From Kalaharituber pfeilii (taxonomy: Eukaryota; Ascomycota; Pezizomycetes; Pezizales; Pezizaceae): 64,000 nt of DNA. The position numbers and the translations under genes were made by a program. Below the pieces are notes generated by a model that saw only the letters and a program-made list of their open reading frames with translations, did not search any database and was not told the DNA's origin. Shown piece by piece: positions 48,659 to 63,065 of this stretch. Every line of letters begins with the position of its first letter. Within the stretch, counting starts at the first letter, position 1. Where the stretch lies: contig WHUZ01000013.1 in assembly GCA_015179045.1 (NCBI GenBank), positions 1,240,001 through 1,304,000 of the forward strand, written 5' to 3'.

Positions 48659-49217
48659 TTGGCAGCATTTGCTCACGGCTCATTGGCTGATACGGACCTA
48701 ATCCCTATGAAGCAGAGGCGAGCGTGTGGGGGGGGGGGAGCTACCAGAGCTTTTTCTTTCTTTTCTCTTTTTTACTTTTTTTTTTTTTTTACGCAAATTT
48801 ACACACGCTCCCCAGGTCGCAGGGGACAGCAAAAGAAGGAAGGTGTGTTGGGGTCACGTTGGGCTGGGTTTAGGTTGGCTGGGATGCCTACGTGCGTGCG
48901 GGCTGCCGGTGACGCTAAGCGTCCGGAGCAAATAAATGGGCGTCACAGCTGTGCGGGCTGCGCGATAGGCGTGGAGTCCGGCAGCTGTCTGTAGGCATGT
49001 ACATGCAGCGCCCGACATGCCCGCCCCGCGATGCCCTCCGCCCTCGCCGCCGCGCGGAAGAGCAAGAGGGGTGCTGGCGGCGCGTGGATGGCAGCGAGTG
49101 TGCTCAGCGCAGATGGCAATTGCAGCTGCAATTGCGGCGAGCACCCGCGGCAGCAGAGTGGACGACACCAAGGGGGCCCTCCTCCCCTTAGGGCGCGACC
49201 TAGCTGGCAGGGTGCCC

Positions 49218-49258
49218 GCTGGAGGGCTGGAGGGCTGGAGGCTGGAGGGCTGGAGGGG
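49218..49258. repeat. (GGCTGGAG)n short tandem repeat
   Basis: About five imperfect copies of GGCTGGAG, one shortened copy (GCTGGAG). Confidence 0.8.
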
Positions 49259-49575
49259 CAAGGGTTGCGCCGATAGCGACTGGAGCGGCCCTTTTGCCTT
49301 GTGTGTTGCTGGCTGGCGCTAGCGCGCCCGTCAGAACCGACCCTTCTCCGCGACTCTGCGACTGGCCACCCTGCCCCAGGCGCCCGTCTGCCATGCCCAA
49401 AGCCGCAACTGACAGCCCAGAATTCGTCCTGCCTCTCTTGCTGCCCGCCGCTCTCCCCGCCATCATCTTGTCTGCTGGACGGCTTCTCGGCTGCACCCCC
49501 CCAGCATCAAGATGAAGCCAGCGTGTTTCATCTAGCATCTGTGGAGAAACGAAGATAAAATGTCAAAAGAAGGGG

Positions 49576-49609
<34 letters not shown>

Positions 49610-52600
49610 GGAGAAGGAAGAAAGAAGGAAGGTAAAAGAAAAACTCAACTTGGAACAGTTTTGGAGCGTAATGCAACCAGATTATCATGGAGCACGGCAT
49701 CTCGGTGGCTGATGCTGAACGGAGGAGCACGGGAGAACGGGCGATAGCCTGCTGGGTAGCTGTCGGTTCTCCTGCTGCCTGCTCCGCTGCCATCCAGCAT
49801 TCTATATCCGAGATATTTCCCTCCTTGCTAGCAGAGTCTGCTTGCTTGACCAAAGATCCATCTTCTCCTGTCACGCTCAGGCTCCTTTTGATTACGTTGT
49901 GCACGGTGCAAACGCTGAATGGAAATGTTATTACTATCGATAGCAATTTGTTTTGGTCACACGCACCCCTTCCACCCGTTCTTGCACGGTGTAGATCAGA
50001 GCGTTCCCTCCCGGAGCAAGCCTCATTCAATAACCGTTCACCAGATCGAAAAAAGGAAAACTACACAACCCGCTCCAGATCTTAGGAGCAAGTCAGCCAA
50101 TGTCTAAATGAAGAGGTGTCTGCCAGTGCATCCATGCCACAGCGAAGAGTCTCCTGGAGTCTCAATGCTCCCCCGCGATGGCACCCCGTCAACCGTTATG
50201 TTCCGCTGCACACTAACGGTACCCACAGGGTCCCGTAAGGGGAACTGTAGTATAGCCATGATCCACTACCAGGTGGGTACATCTGTAGGATCATTTTATT
50301 CCCTGGTTATTTATGCAATTCCATGCAAACAACTCTACTTCCTTTTTCTTTGTATCGCGCTACGACTCAGGTTGTTTATGCTCCAGCAGAAGCTGCACCG
50401 GTAGGTCCAGTTTCGATGTATGCATTCCCTCGATTACTTGATACGCCGTTGAGACAGGTATCGACTCAAGTGCCTATTGTGACAGTACCGATGAACATAG
50501 TTTACATGTGCCGGGATCTTACAAACTCAACGGGATACATGGCATTGCAGCAGAGCCCTAGCATTTCTTGAACCCCTCCAGTTTATCCCCGAAGACCCCT
50601 ATTTGTTGAAACGACATGGCTTCTCTTGAAAGATGATACCAGGTGAACAGCGAAGCTTGAAATGCCGGACGGCTTCTCGCATTGCTGTAGGGCCAAGCTG
50701 TACTTCGGGCCTCTGTCCCCAGGTGGTGGATACAGTTACTCAGGCCGAGATCCTCAAGAGACGAGGCAATCCATGATTGAAGATGTTTCATAAGCCCAAC
50801 CCGTTTATTCTTGGTGCGTCACCAAGCTCCATAGTTTGCTAGCTTCGAACTCTGGGGATACTCTATCACAGCGTTCCGGACATAACGCTGTGGTCTGTCT
50901 TCCATGGCATGAAATGTTCCCTGATGCTTTGTGAGAACCGAAGACACTGGCGCCCAGCGGGAACCAACTGGTACAAGAGACGAGAGAATTTGGCATAGAT
51001 TAACTGTAATTACCTTAATTCATTGTCTATCAGCGTCCACTTGGTACTATCAGGGTGATTGAATGTAGGCTGCTCCTCTGCAGTGCCATCCATCCACTGG
51101 AGGCTGGCTTTGGTTCGGAAATGGCAAATTTTGGCACCGCTGTTATAACGATGTTCATTCCCCACACTTCCAGGACCAATAATCTACATGCTTATGTACT
51201 CTACAGAATGCAAATGCAGGTGGTATCATCTTGGCTTCTATGTTTCCCATCTAATTAACGAAGGAATAAACTGGAAAAATGCGCTTAACCGAGTATCGAC
51301 AATTGAGCCGGTATGAAGATTGCCTTGTAGCCAAGCGACGCCATTTTATGCCTCCTGTTGTCCATGAGTGTGGTGGTACTGTTGAAATGGAGCACTTGAC
51401 ACTGCCGGAAGCATATTCGCTCAATTGTCCGAGATGCTGGCATCTACACATTTAGTGACGTGATGCAAAAGTGAGCACATGCAACTCTACTCTGTTTGGT
51501 GTCTGTTTAAAGCACATATTTCTGTTGCGGGTACGGTAGGTGAGAACAGGGTCGCGGAGGGTGCTGGTGCGACACAAAATGGGGCATCGCAAATACTCGG
51601 CGGAGACGCTCAGGTCTTCCTATGAATAGACGAACCCCACGCAGCCATCAAAAGTTGCCCTAGTTGCGAGGATTTACTGATACCAGCGATCGCGGTAAGG
51701 CATTCCCCACTCTTTGCAGGATACAAAGTGTCACCACGTTGGAGCAGTCGTTAATAAAAAGCTCAAACGTCAGCTCGTTTGGGATGAAGACGAACTATCT
51801 GCTCTTTTGAGTATGGTACATGCGTGTTCGCTTTTTTCCAAACATATTCTAGAAACCCTATTCCCCACCTTTGCATATTGAACACCTCCTTCGATGGTCA
51901 TACAAAAGCTCCATTCCGGTTATGTAACATGATAAACATGTTCTGCACAGTCAATGAATGATCTCCGTCCTTGAAATATTTACCATACCATATTATTGGC
52001 ACCATATGTTACTGGCAACTCCTCTGGGTTCCCTTCAGATGTTGTTCCTTCCCATTAGGATGATAGAGGCCGCGTTTTGGTTTAGGTTGGTTATTTCACT
52101 GTGCTTACACCAGTATCCGAGTCAACCGTAGTCTTCGACGACTTAAACATCACCTTCAGCCGGAACTAGTCTGGTTGACTAAGCTGGAGCATGAGGATTG
52201 GCCAGTCGATACCTGCCTCTTTCCCGATCGGCCGACCGTGTGCCAGAAACCCCCGGAGATGAGATGGTACCCACCTACCGAAAGATGAGAGGGAAATTTT
52301 ACTGCATAGATAAATTGCTCATATTAGGTGGTATTGGTGTGGCTAGTAAAGCGGCTACTTCTACCGATCTCGCTCTCGAACGCAAATCAGCGATACCGTG
52401 GTATGGCTGCAACTTCTACTCCTGATGAAGAGCAATTCAGGCATCAACACACCATGGACAGGCATTGTACTTGCTAATACCATTTCGGGGGCTACGATCC
52501 ATGTCTTCAGGGCGGCCCTGTTCATCCAATACCATTAGTACTAGCTCGCTACACATGCGCAGGCATTTGTTTTGTACCTGGATGCTCCTTCTTCGGTCTC

Positions 52601-54559
52601 GTGCCCTGCATTCCCTTCCTAATGTAGGATACTAACATCAGCCCCTAAAGTAGTTTCCATGGGCAGGAGATGAGCTTTCTAGCAAGCCAATTTACCAAAT
52701 GGAGTTGTTTGTTATGGTGCTTCTGCTTCTACAGTGAGAGCCATTATCAAACAGAAAATGACTTTGGCAAGATGAGATAAGAATAATGACGGCCTCGCCA
52801 GAAAAAAAGGCGTCAGGATGTGGAGAAATTAGATGTAGCAAGTTTACGTCTTTGGCGGCCAGATTCTAGGCTTCCACTTGCAGTTCAAGATGAAATTTTG
52901 GACCAGTTTGATAACCGACTTCCTGCGGCAAACACAACCTATGTACTAATACGGATAAACGTGCCAATAAAAGCACTTAATCTTGATCCACTTGGAATGT
53001 CACCTGAGGTACAACAACTGATCCACAGTGCAGTCAGTGTTACATGTTCGCATTCCAAGATCAAATACAGACGAACTTTATTTACACACATGTAAATAAA
53101 CATCATTGATATATCGAAGGTAAATTATCAACTCCGAAGGTTTCTCCAATCACATCTGAAACCTGCATCCGGAAATACTCTGGGCCTCTCACCTAGCACC
53201 AAGTCTTCCGTGGATTAGGCATTCTGCATCCTCGGGCCTAAGCGCGAAAAAAGGACGGAATGAGGTCGCCGGAAAAATCCTACGGCGAACACTGCGGCAT
53301 TTTATACTATCGGATGCATGCGAATAATAACCAGAAAATAAAACAGAGGCTTGAAGCTGCCCACCCTCCGGCATTCAACTGTCTTGCCCTTCACGTCAAA
53401 ACAAAGCAATATGTATTACCTCATCCAAACCCTCAATTCCGCAATCACCCACATATCCAGCTCGCCCTGTTTGAGATGCGGCTTCCCCCACCGTACATAC
53501 ACGATTTGTGTGTGATGTACGAAATCCCGTACTAAATCATTTCAATGCACTGCGCACAACTGTAAACTGCCCCCAATGTGCTAGGGAATAGCAGGAGGTC
53601 CAAGGCAATTAACTAGTACGGATTCTCGATCAATTGTGAGCATCTTGTTACCAGACCTCCAGACTGGTCTGTCCTGGTACTTGCGAGCGATCCTCATGTT
53701 CAGTGTAAATTGCTACAGCGGCCTTGCTTAGTTGTTTCAGTACTATACACTATTACTGTACTGTGTTCGCCTTGCGGCTGTAATCAGCTGAATTCTCTCA
53801 GTCCCTGGACAGCTACCGCGCATTCACCATGTACATTCACCATGTTGACTATCCGGATACTCAAGATTCTCTGTGGACAGAGATCATATGCAACCCGCCA
53901 CCTTCCCTCAGATCCGAGAACTCAGCACAGAGCAACTGCAGAAACGTTTCCATCTTGGCAGGGCGATCCGGATGCGCAGTGACCTCGTTGCCGTCACTAG
54001 TACTTACCCAAAGAGTGTATCAAGAGGTCGTAACTTTAGGCAACTTTGTCTTAGATTGTTATCAAAGCCTCCGACTACAGACGCTACATGCGTTTTGACT
54101 GTACTGAGGGCAATCAAACTCGGAGCACCAGACTGAAGCGTGTAAAACCCATTCCATGCTGAATTGCTAGAAAGCCGATTCGTTCGTTTAATTCTAGAGA
54201 CTGGTATAGGTACCCCATTTCCAACCTTACACGACCGTATCATTCAAATTTCATAGAGGCTAGCTACTGCATTGCTAAAGACACCTCCTGAAAGCAGATG
54301 TTGGGCTCGCTCCACCTTTCCGCTGTAAACGAATAGACTGGCCCTTCTATTTGTCTTATGACCTTTTTCAGATGGAACTAAAACCGACTCGTGGTTTTTG
54401 ATTTCCGATGGATGATTCAATTAGCAGTTTGCTCTTTTGAGCTTGTCGATCTTGAGACTTTCCATGGTCGGTGTATGTATTCTGTACATGTGGCATCCTC
54501 TCTTTGGGATAGGTCGTGGAGAAAGTTGAAGAGGTAGCTAAGTGGAGAGTTGTATCTCC

Positions 54560-54627
54560 CTTTTTTTTTTTTTTTTTTTTACAGAAGCACATCTGCTGTG
54601 AATTCGAAAGGGAAGCCGTCGAATTTG

Positions 54628-54667
<40 letters not shown>
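54560..54667. repeat. Poly(T) and poly(A) tracts flanking 48 bp
   Basis: A T-run of about 23 (54560-54582) and an A-run of about 38 (54629-54667) bracket a short unique segment. The A-run is bordered by GAATTTGAA and TTTCAAATTC, forming an inverted repeat around it. Confidence 0.7.
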
Positions 54668-54671
<4 letters not shown>

Positions 54672-57600
54672 TCTCGAAATTTCAAATTCAAATGGAGTAA
54701 CAGAAAGCCTCAAGTTATTTAATTTTATTTTTCTTCACATTCTGTTTATCTTTTCCGATGTAACCACGTCGACGCAGTATCATCGTCGCACATCAAAACC
54801 AATTAAAAAGCTCCACTTGCCAAAAAGAAAAAAAAAGAGCAAGGGAACATATGGATTCAACAAAGAAAACTAAGCAATTACATAATTTTCGTTGCCCTGG
54901 TTTGAACGCTGCTACCACGGGCTGGTCACTTATATTACATTCAATATCAAAAGCTGGGCACTAACTCAACCCTTAGTCTGGTTGCCCAACCCTTGCCAAT
55001 CGTTATCGGACTTGTCTTGTGGTTTGATTCGTTCTCAACTACCATAACAGGATTCTTGCTTTATTGCTTATCTTGTTGGTACCCCAAGTTCCCAGTTCCC
55101 ATCCATATCAAGGACTCTCCTGACAACACATAACTTGAAAAACATTTTCCACGGCATGTTTGCTGCTGACACAACTGCTCTAGTTGTCCAGAACTGGGGT
55201 AAATAATTACCGAGAGCGCTTACAGGACGCCATCTTCATTATCACGCTTTGGTCCATAGAGCCTGTATAGGAAATTTAATTTCCTCTAGAGATGTAGTTT
55301 TGCGCATCACGTGAGCTTCGCGGAGCGCGCGGCTTTTCACATACATAGAATTTGATTAGGAGGCACGTGATTAAATAGGGGATTCACCGCGCAGTGAACA
55401 GTTTGGGCACCATTTACTTGTTTCGCTGACCGGACCATCAGTGGCAAAAAAGAGTGTATTTTCAACAATAGAACTTCCGATTTACCCGCCATTTGCATAT
55501 TTATATAATTAACATATACCTTTATAAGGTCAAATTAAGCGCTTCGAGCCGAGAAGCGAGGCAACGGCTGGATACACAGTCTAGTTTTTTTGGGAGGGCC
55601 GTCGGCCGAAAGTGGAGTATTAGCATTCCGGCCTTTTTTTCACTGCTAAAAGCCACTGACGCGGTCACCTAATTGCTGTTGATCTAAGCCGGGGAATTGA
55701 AGGCGAAGAGAGCAAAATATTAGGAATTCAATATCTCCTCTGAATTCGAACCTCCTTCGAATTCGAACCTAACTCGAAGCTAAATAAGCATACCAATTAC
55801 CGAGTTGCAGTCTCGAGATTGACTGAGTTGTAGCTACTGCAAACGTGCAAGTTAAGTAGGAAATTTTCCTCTAGAGAGTTTAATCGGACTTCACTTAGAT
55901 AACCCTGCTGAAGGTCCCCGCAGCCGCCACCCTTTGTTCTCATGCCCAGCGTCTGCCACTTCTTTAATGAATCAAGTAAAAAAGCCAATTTCTGCGTGAA
56001 GTTTACCGCTCCTCTTGTTGCCTTTCGCAAATAACATAACATAACCTACGTCGCTCTACATGTAAAATTTTTACCTAGAAATCTGTGAAATAACGCGTCA
56101 TTTGCTCGGCGATATGTCGGGGTTGGCAAAGATGCAGGGCAAAGGCGAGGTTACCTTCACTTTGAAGTACTCTATGCCACAAACTGGAACGCTGGGTGAA
56201 TGGAAGGGACGGCGCAGGGGTGATCGGATGCCTCAAAGAATATTACCTAAGGTCCTGCCATATTAGCCTTTGATTAGGGAGAATCTGCGGGTTTACACGA
56301 TGGAGTTAGTAATAAGCTGCCGCGCGAACGGGGATTCGCAACGGGCTATTCCGAGATGGGACTACGTAATTTTGCATGATACCTAGTCTCGTTACATGAT
56401 ACTGGTGGCATATAGGGGAGGATGGCAGGGCGTTTGTGGTTGTGTTACAATTTGTGTCGTTCGCTTTTTTGGTAAGAACTAGATGAGAGTTAACTTACAT
56501 TATGAGAACTCAACGCCGAGAGTGATAGCGACACTGATCGTAATCACTTTCCAAAGACCCTTTCAGTTGCCAAACAGACTAAGATACCCCCTCAAACTAC
56601 GATTACATAAACATCACCGTTGTGAGGCAAAGTACGTTCTCTTGGCTTACTAGTACTAAGCGCCTGGTCCAAGTGTTCGTAACTAGCCTGTGATACTCAT
56701 AATTTGAATTTCATCAGTAGGAAGGAAGTAACATCGGTCTCCCCATTGACTATAGTTTTGGGATTATCTTTAATCCCAGCTCCTCTGCTTGGCTTCCGCT
56801 ATGTCTTTACGACAAAATATTATCCAGGGGAGCAAACTTGCAACCGAAATAGACATAATAACTTTTAGGATATGCCATGTTTACATCTCTATTGATTAAG
56901 AAAGATTTTCAAATCAATAGGTCAAAGAAATCAAGTCTTGTGTGGTTCTCTGATTATATGATACAAGTGAAGGGAATTGTGGTGAAGGACTTCTGCGGTA
57001 TCAGGTAGCAAAGATTGTGATGCATTGAAGGGCACTGTAAGAACTTTAGGAGGAAACTAAAGGGCTTTGTCATAAGGGAATAGGTGATGGTACTATCTTC
57101 TTGATGAAATTATGTAACTGATTAAACGTTAATTTACTCTACAGTTAGGTGTTCCCATATGTTTTTATATAGTCGAGAGACTGCAAAAGAGTAATTATAG
57201 AATTGTAGCATCGTCCAACCCTTGGGCCTGCAACCAAGAATCCACTACCAGGTCAAGTATAGCAACCATTGCCCCTTGTTGAGACCGATGGGGAGCTGGA
57301 ATGGGAAATCGAAGCAATACTAGGCTCATCTCATAAGATAGGTCGGATATCCTGAATGTCCTCAAGACACTTGCGATAATAAAGTGTTCCATCAAGTCCA
57401 AGGTCAGGCATGCAAGTAAGATGCTACGGGTAAGTGGGTATTCCGTCCTTCATTATAGCTACAGTAGCTGTCCTGTACCGCTTGTAGTTTGTACTTAAAG
57501 GGTAATCTTGGAACCCGTGGAGATCGCATTGGTAGTTCAGTGTTCTTTCGAACTGGGAGCCACTTTACCAACGAACAGTTCAAGACTGCCATAGAAAAAA

Positions 57601-60483
57601 AAAAAAAAAAAAAAGATGGCATCGCTTCTAGAATTGCAAATTTATCCTTAATTCTCGCCAACACTCGCCTGACCAATTTATACGAAAGCTTCGCATTGTC
57701 ATCAGGGCGCTAAAACGTAAGTGGCATCTTAAGTAGTTAGAGCCGCCGGTACCGAGTGTTCGCTATATCCTTGGAAACATAAACTTTAATCAACGCCTCC
57801 TAGAATCATGTATCAGTCTAATATATATCCATACTGCCATTTTTCAATATTGCCCTGGCACGATTGTCACGTTGAACTGCTGATAATCACTGAAACGGGA
57901 TTGCAGAAGTAATAGACAATTGTGCAACCCAGATTGTGGGTCGATTGTTTTCATCACAGCCTTTGAGCCATAGTCTGGACGAAGGCTATTCATCGCTCGA
58001 GACTAAAATTGAGCCTTTGAAATATGCTTCTCAAGGTAACCCTTGACGGGCCACATAACGACCTATGGTTTCTAGCTATATCTCATAATTGGTTTTGTGG
58101 TTGGCCTTGAGATCTCCAAAACCAATTGCCAAGTCCTTTCTAATATCGCCAAGGTCCTTTTTGAGGCCTCTTTCCATTGTTGCTGCCGATCGCTTTCCAC
58201 CTACAGTTGTAACCTTAGAAGTTACTACCACATCCAGTAATATGCCAAGCGATGTGCTCAATGTAGACCATGGCATATGCATTTGACGCTTAGCTACTAC
58301 GCGGGAGAGGAGGCATTGCGTTCCATGTCCCATTAGCTCCTGGAATGTGCTTGCATATCTGGAGCACTTTGGTCGAGGGGTATGAGGAATAGATTGGATT
58401 TGTTTTTTTTGGCGGTATGCGAGTGATACTACTAAACAGTGCAAACACAAAAGTCAAAAAAAGAGAATAAAAACAACCTTTTATTTAGAGGTTATGAGTA
58501 TCAAATTGGACACCATCATCCTTTCTATGCACAAGCTCGTTTCCTAGTGTTCCATGTTCTTCCTATGCCTCAAATATGTAGCTAGAGGTTTTTAATTTAG
58601 CAATATCCGTAGTCTCGTGTCATCCAAAACCCGATGCCAGAGAGGGAAATATTTGATGGTTGTGTTTGAAGAGGTTCAAGCGCTGAAGGTTCCATTCAAT
58701 TCAAGAATGAAGCAAACAGGCTGGAGAATAATCCTCAGTCTTGCACTATTCTAGCACCAGTCTTCCTGCTCTCAGTCTTTTGTAGGCAGCTTGCCCCTCC
58801 TTCGTTCTCTCCTCCTCAGATCGGAAATGCCTATAAACGCAATTTCTTCTTGTCCTCCATTGGTAGTAATATTAATCACTTCTGGCCCCACATTGCCTGT
58901 GCTGTAACGTCAAGTTCAAGTTATAGGCCCGAAGCATACACAACCGTAATTATAGCGTTAACGTTGCGTAGGAAGTTAAGGTAAGGCAAAGTTAGACTTT
59001 TGAGTGGAGAAAGGTGGGGAAATGTGATCAGTGGGGATCTTGCAATCGGAAGTGTGTTTTGTGGGGGAGCCCTCCCAAGTAGGATAATGAGCTTAATTCA
59101 AATATTAAGTATGATATATGAGAACGCGTATGCATACTACGTATGGCGAATCTAATTGTGACTAGAGGGGACTTCGGAAATTAGTCTGTGACTTTCAGTG
59201 CATATGCAAGTGTACAATACAACGAATTTCATGCACATTAGGAACTATAAAAGTTATCGTGATAGGTTTTGCTTCGACGTTTGCCTTTTAGGGTATACAT
59301 TCAGTAATAGCTAACTCGCTAACCAGACTTTGGTGCGGCCCTTCGTTCAACATAAGTTTTACTTCATCGTAGGCTCTTCCCACTTCATGAATCGAACCCA
59401 TTTACAAGTTGCTTTGCAGTACTAGTATGTTGACCTTGACGTCGTGCGTAAGCACTTTATACACATACACTTTCGTCTTGTTCTCCAATTTTCTTCCAAA
59501 TATGGCAATCCTTTTCCTGGTTAACCTTTCGGCATATATAAGCGAATCCGGAAAATAGAGGCTTAGGCACCCTGATGCGGGGTTATGCAACCAGACTAAT
59601 ATAAACATTAACAGCCAGCAGTAACACATATATTGTGACACAAGGAATAAATGTAGTCTGACGAAGAAATGTAACTTGACTTACTCTACCCACTCACAAT
59701 TTGACTTTAGATGTAGGTATTGGCATAGCAGCGTATACTGTGGCCCCAGTTATTACGCACCAATTATTACAACAGTCTCACCGTCCCCACGTCACTGTTG
59801 ATCAAGCGCCCTGTAAATACTTACTTGGCATTGTTCACCATTGATTTGACTCCCGTATCACCCAAACTGCGGAAAAACCCTTTCAAACCTTACGAGATTA
59901 TTTCACGCCCTCAACCCTTCAGTCCCTTTGCCGCAAACCATGCCAGCTGCGCCCATAACGAGTACTTACTTGAGTACCTCCAAGTGTTCCGATTACTCTC
60001 CACCGTCAGCCGCACTTCGCGGCCGTACAGGACGTTCCAAACCAGAAGGATCATCCTAATGGATATCAAATTTGAATCCTGCTATATTCTGTGTAAGGCT
60101 ACTTAGTGCTCACTCCTGCAGCTAGAAGCAGAACCAGTCCGCGGGATCCTATCCGGTGCCAACCATTCACACCAATCTTCCGGCATATAACCAAAAAACC
60201 CAACACCGCAACCCTACAGATGGGGCAGATGATTCGAGACTAGGGCTGATATATTGAATCGTCATGTGCACAATATCGTCACACAGCTTTTCTTTCCCTT
60301 TGCCTGTCGCCTACATTTTGCTTACTCCCATTCCCCATTCCCACCCCATGAGCCCCATTTACCAACACGCACGAAAAAAACAAAACACAAAAACTTTGCC
60401 TTACTAGAAACGCCCTGTCCCATTCCACCAATTCCATCAATTTACCCCTACGGTATGATAATCGAACAATCACGCCCACCGTA

Positions 60484-60672
60484 ATGCTCTCCCCGGGACT
60501 TGCCGTTGTAGCTGCAGGCTACAGCCTCCCCCTAGCCATCCGAGCTTCCCGGGTCCCTATCGCATCCGAGCGTTCCAGGATCCCGGACAGGTATGTACGG
60601 GGAAGGCGTGGCTGGTGGAGTGACGGTAGGGAGAGGTACGGTATTAAACATAAAGTACAGAGTACATATTGA
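60484..60672 (+). other. Possible small unrecognised gene or first exon
   Basis: Frame from ATG 60484 encodes a short hydrophobic segment (GLAVVAAGYSLPLAIRAS) followed by basic residues and ends in AGGTATGT, a good donor at about 60590. It could be exon 1 of a small membrane protein, but no second exon was found and no family is recognised. Confidence 0.2.
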
Positions 60673-61807
60673 AAAAAGTGAAAAAAAAACAAAAAACAAA
60701 AGTAAAACAAAAGGAGTTTACGAAAGTAGGCTCTATTTGCCCACAAAGCTTACAGGAAGCGATGTAGCACGGGGGACGTGAGATGTAGCTGTAGTGAAGG
60801 GTCGATGATATGAGGGAAATCGGAGCTTCGCTTGCCTGTGCATGCACATGATGCACCCATTGTCATATTTTATTTATCCTTGACCACTTGTATTATATTT
60901 CCTAATCTTAACGTTCCCCATTGCCCGATACTTCACCTATATATCTGTATTTGTGTAACGGACGGCTGAGGTACGGCTTGCTGATATCCAACAGCATGAT
61001 AGATATACCTATCTATGTTACACATTTCAGTTCTAGTCATGTCTTCCAACACCTTCGCTCGAAAAGTCCCCATACCCCAGAATTCAAAACAATCATGAGA
61101 AGGGAGACAGGCTGCCTCATTTTCATTCGTGAAACGTTCTGTTGCAAAACATGCAAGAATCTTGCTGCAATACCGCCACTGTTGCTGCAACATTTGACGC
61201 GAATATATGTGGCATATAAAACAATCCAGGTATATACCTGCCAAAAGCCGGCAAGTACCGTTATAGGACATGCATCGCAGAGAAGCAACAGTCTCTGTAG
61301 GCCCGCAAGGCCGCAAATTGAAGTTACGAAGTTACCAAAAGACCCAATTGATCCTGAAAGGTGGAGGGTCTGCCCGCAAAGCACTCCGCCTTGAGAAACA
61401 CTTCATGCGGTGCTACACTCACGTGACTAATAATAACAAAGTATCCTATAATATATCGACATCATATTATCTCTTAATCAGCATCTCTGCGTTTCGAGAG
61501 AATATACGGACATCTGATATTGATATTTGAAATCTAAAGATCTACACAGCATACTGCAATGTATACGATTCAATTGATCTAGCTGTTTATTTGCACCTCC
61601 AGTATCAAAAAAACAACTGTCATTCTAGTAACGGGGAAATCCATGCTACATAATCGTTTCCACTCTCAATAGCAGAGCGTCCTGACATCGGATGGAACTC
61701 GAGCTTCACCAATGATTATTAGCAAGAGATCAGTCGACGCCTCAATTAGAAATGCAGCGATGTGAATATCACAATCATGATCAAGACCACAGACAAAGAG
61801 GAAGCAG

Positions 61808-61846
61808 CCTTTCCATCTAAGTCTGGTTACGAGACTACTTTTCCAT
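61808..61846. mobile_element. Possible deleted relative of the 63.1-kb MITE
   Basis: TGGTTACGAGACTA (61824-61837) is identical to the right end of the MITE at 63.1 kb. It is preceded by CTAAGTC and flanked by CCTTTCCAT and CTTTTCCAT, a 9-bp repeat with one mismatch. The interior is almost absent, so this could be an internally deleted copy or chance. Confidence 0.4.
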
Positions 61847-63065
61847 AAATCAGCGCCCAAACTAGCAATAATCCAGGACATCGGAAGTTCATACAAGATT
61901 GCGAACCATCTCCGCACCTTGGTGCAGTTTTTACTAGCATTGCCAAGCAATGCTCATTCTACAAAAGCCCGTCTGCGCAGCAGATGTTACTTTCTGCAAC
62001 TGCGGTATATGTATTGCATAACAAAGGTTCTGCCTGCATACAAACAAATGTTCAAAGCAAACATCCGCTTACAAGCCGCAGTTGTGAACACGATGGATCG
62101 GGCCTCTTTACCGTTGAGGTAAACCCCGACTTCATGTACCTCATGCACGACATGCACTCGTGTCTCCTAAAAATATTGCATGATAGATTCTTGCCCAGAC
62201 AGCATCTATAGTATTGCCATTCAAGAGAAGAGACTTTTCCTGGACCACAGTTATATTTTCTCTTGCAGTGTAGAATGATTCATGGACCCGAGTTCACCAT
62301 ATGAAGTCTCTTCAAAGGTATCTGAACGAGCCTTCTGACCTCAATTCCTATGATCCTGTAAATTTATTGTGCCCAGGAGTTCTTGCGGTAGCTCACAAGC
62401 GCGCATATTATCGTTGATATAATAGTTAATACTCTACATCAAAGCAGAAGCGGAGTATAATACGTGCGAAAATTAGGCAGAAACAATAGCGACGACATCG
62501 CAGCCTGCGGGCGGCGTCCCGTTGGATTCGACTGCACCGTTGGAATGTTGACCGGCGGGGAACCGGAGAGGGTAAGCAGTACTGTAAAACCTATCCATAT
62601 ACGGGAAATACTCGCATCAACATTGATCCGGTGTCGTCACTGTTTTGTGCTTTGCGTCAAGAGGTTAACCCGAAACTATCATACTCAAGTGTAAACCCTC
62701 ACTTGATGTGCGCTAACGCCAAAATTAAGGCACAGTTATGGGTGTTGTAGTAATACTCCGAGGGTATTGCGGGCTTTGCACTTTTGCCAAAATTCTGAAC
62801 GAGGAACTGAGGCCGCGCGGATGGAAGGGCTTGATCGTTTTAACTCTCATTGTTTTGGCTTGTTTCATGGCATTACTAGAGTGGGTGAGTGGGTACCTTG
62901 GGGTATTTCATCCAAGAATTATGTTGTTATTAGTCTTGTGCCCCATTACTATTGCCCGGTGCTACTAGTAGACTGCTTTGGGCACTGTACTTATGCATAG
63001 AAGTGGGTGTTCATGCAAGGTAATACCCCCACACCACGTTAATCTCCCATATGATGGTGAGAATG

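Noticed and set aside
49574..49604. A-run of about 31 considered as a retro-insertion tail
   Set aside because: No target-site duplication on either side; the flanks are purine-rich slippage-prone sequence.
52820..53095. 91-codon frame at 52.8-53.1 kb
   Set aside because: Reads like a possible old protein fragment but nothing recognisable; could be chance.
58076..58450. 124-codon minus-strand frame in the gene-poor region
   Set aside because: Part of it looks mildly protein-like (GLKKDLGDIRKDL), but with no family match, no splice context and no neighbours I cannot support a gene.
59340..59410. Possible tRNA B box (GGGTTCGATTC on the minus strand)
   Set aside because: No matching A box or cloverleaf could be drawn around it.
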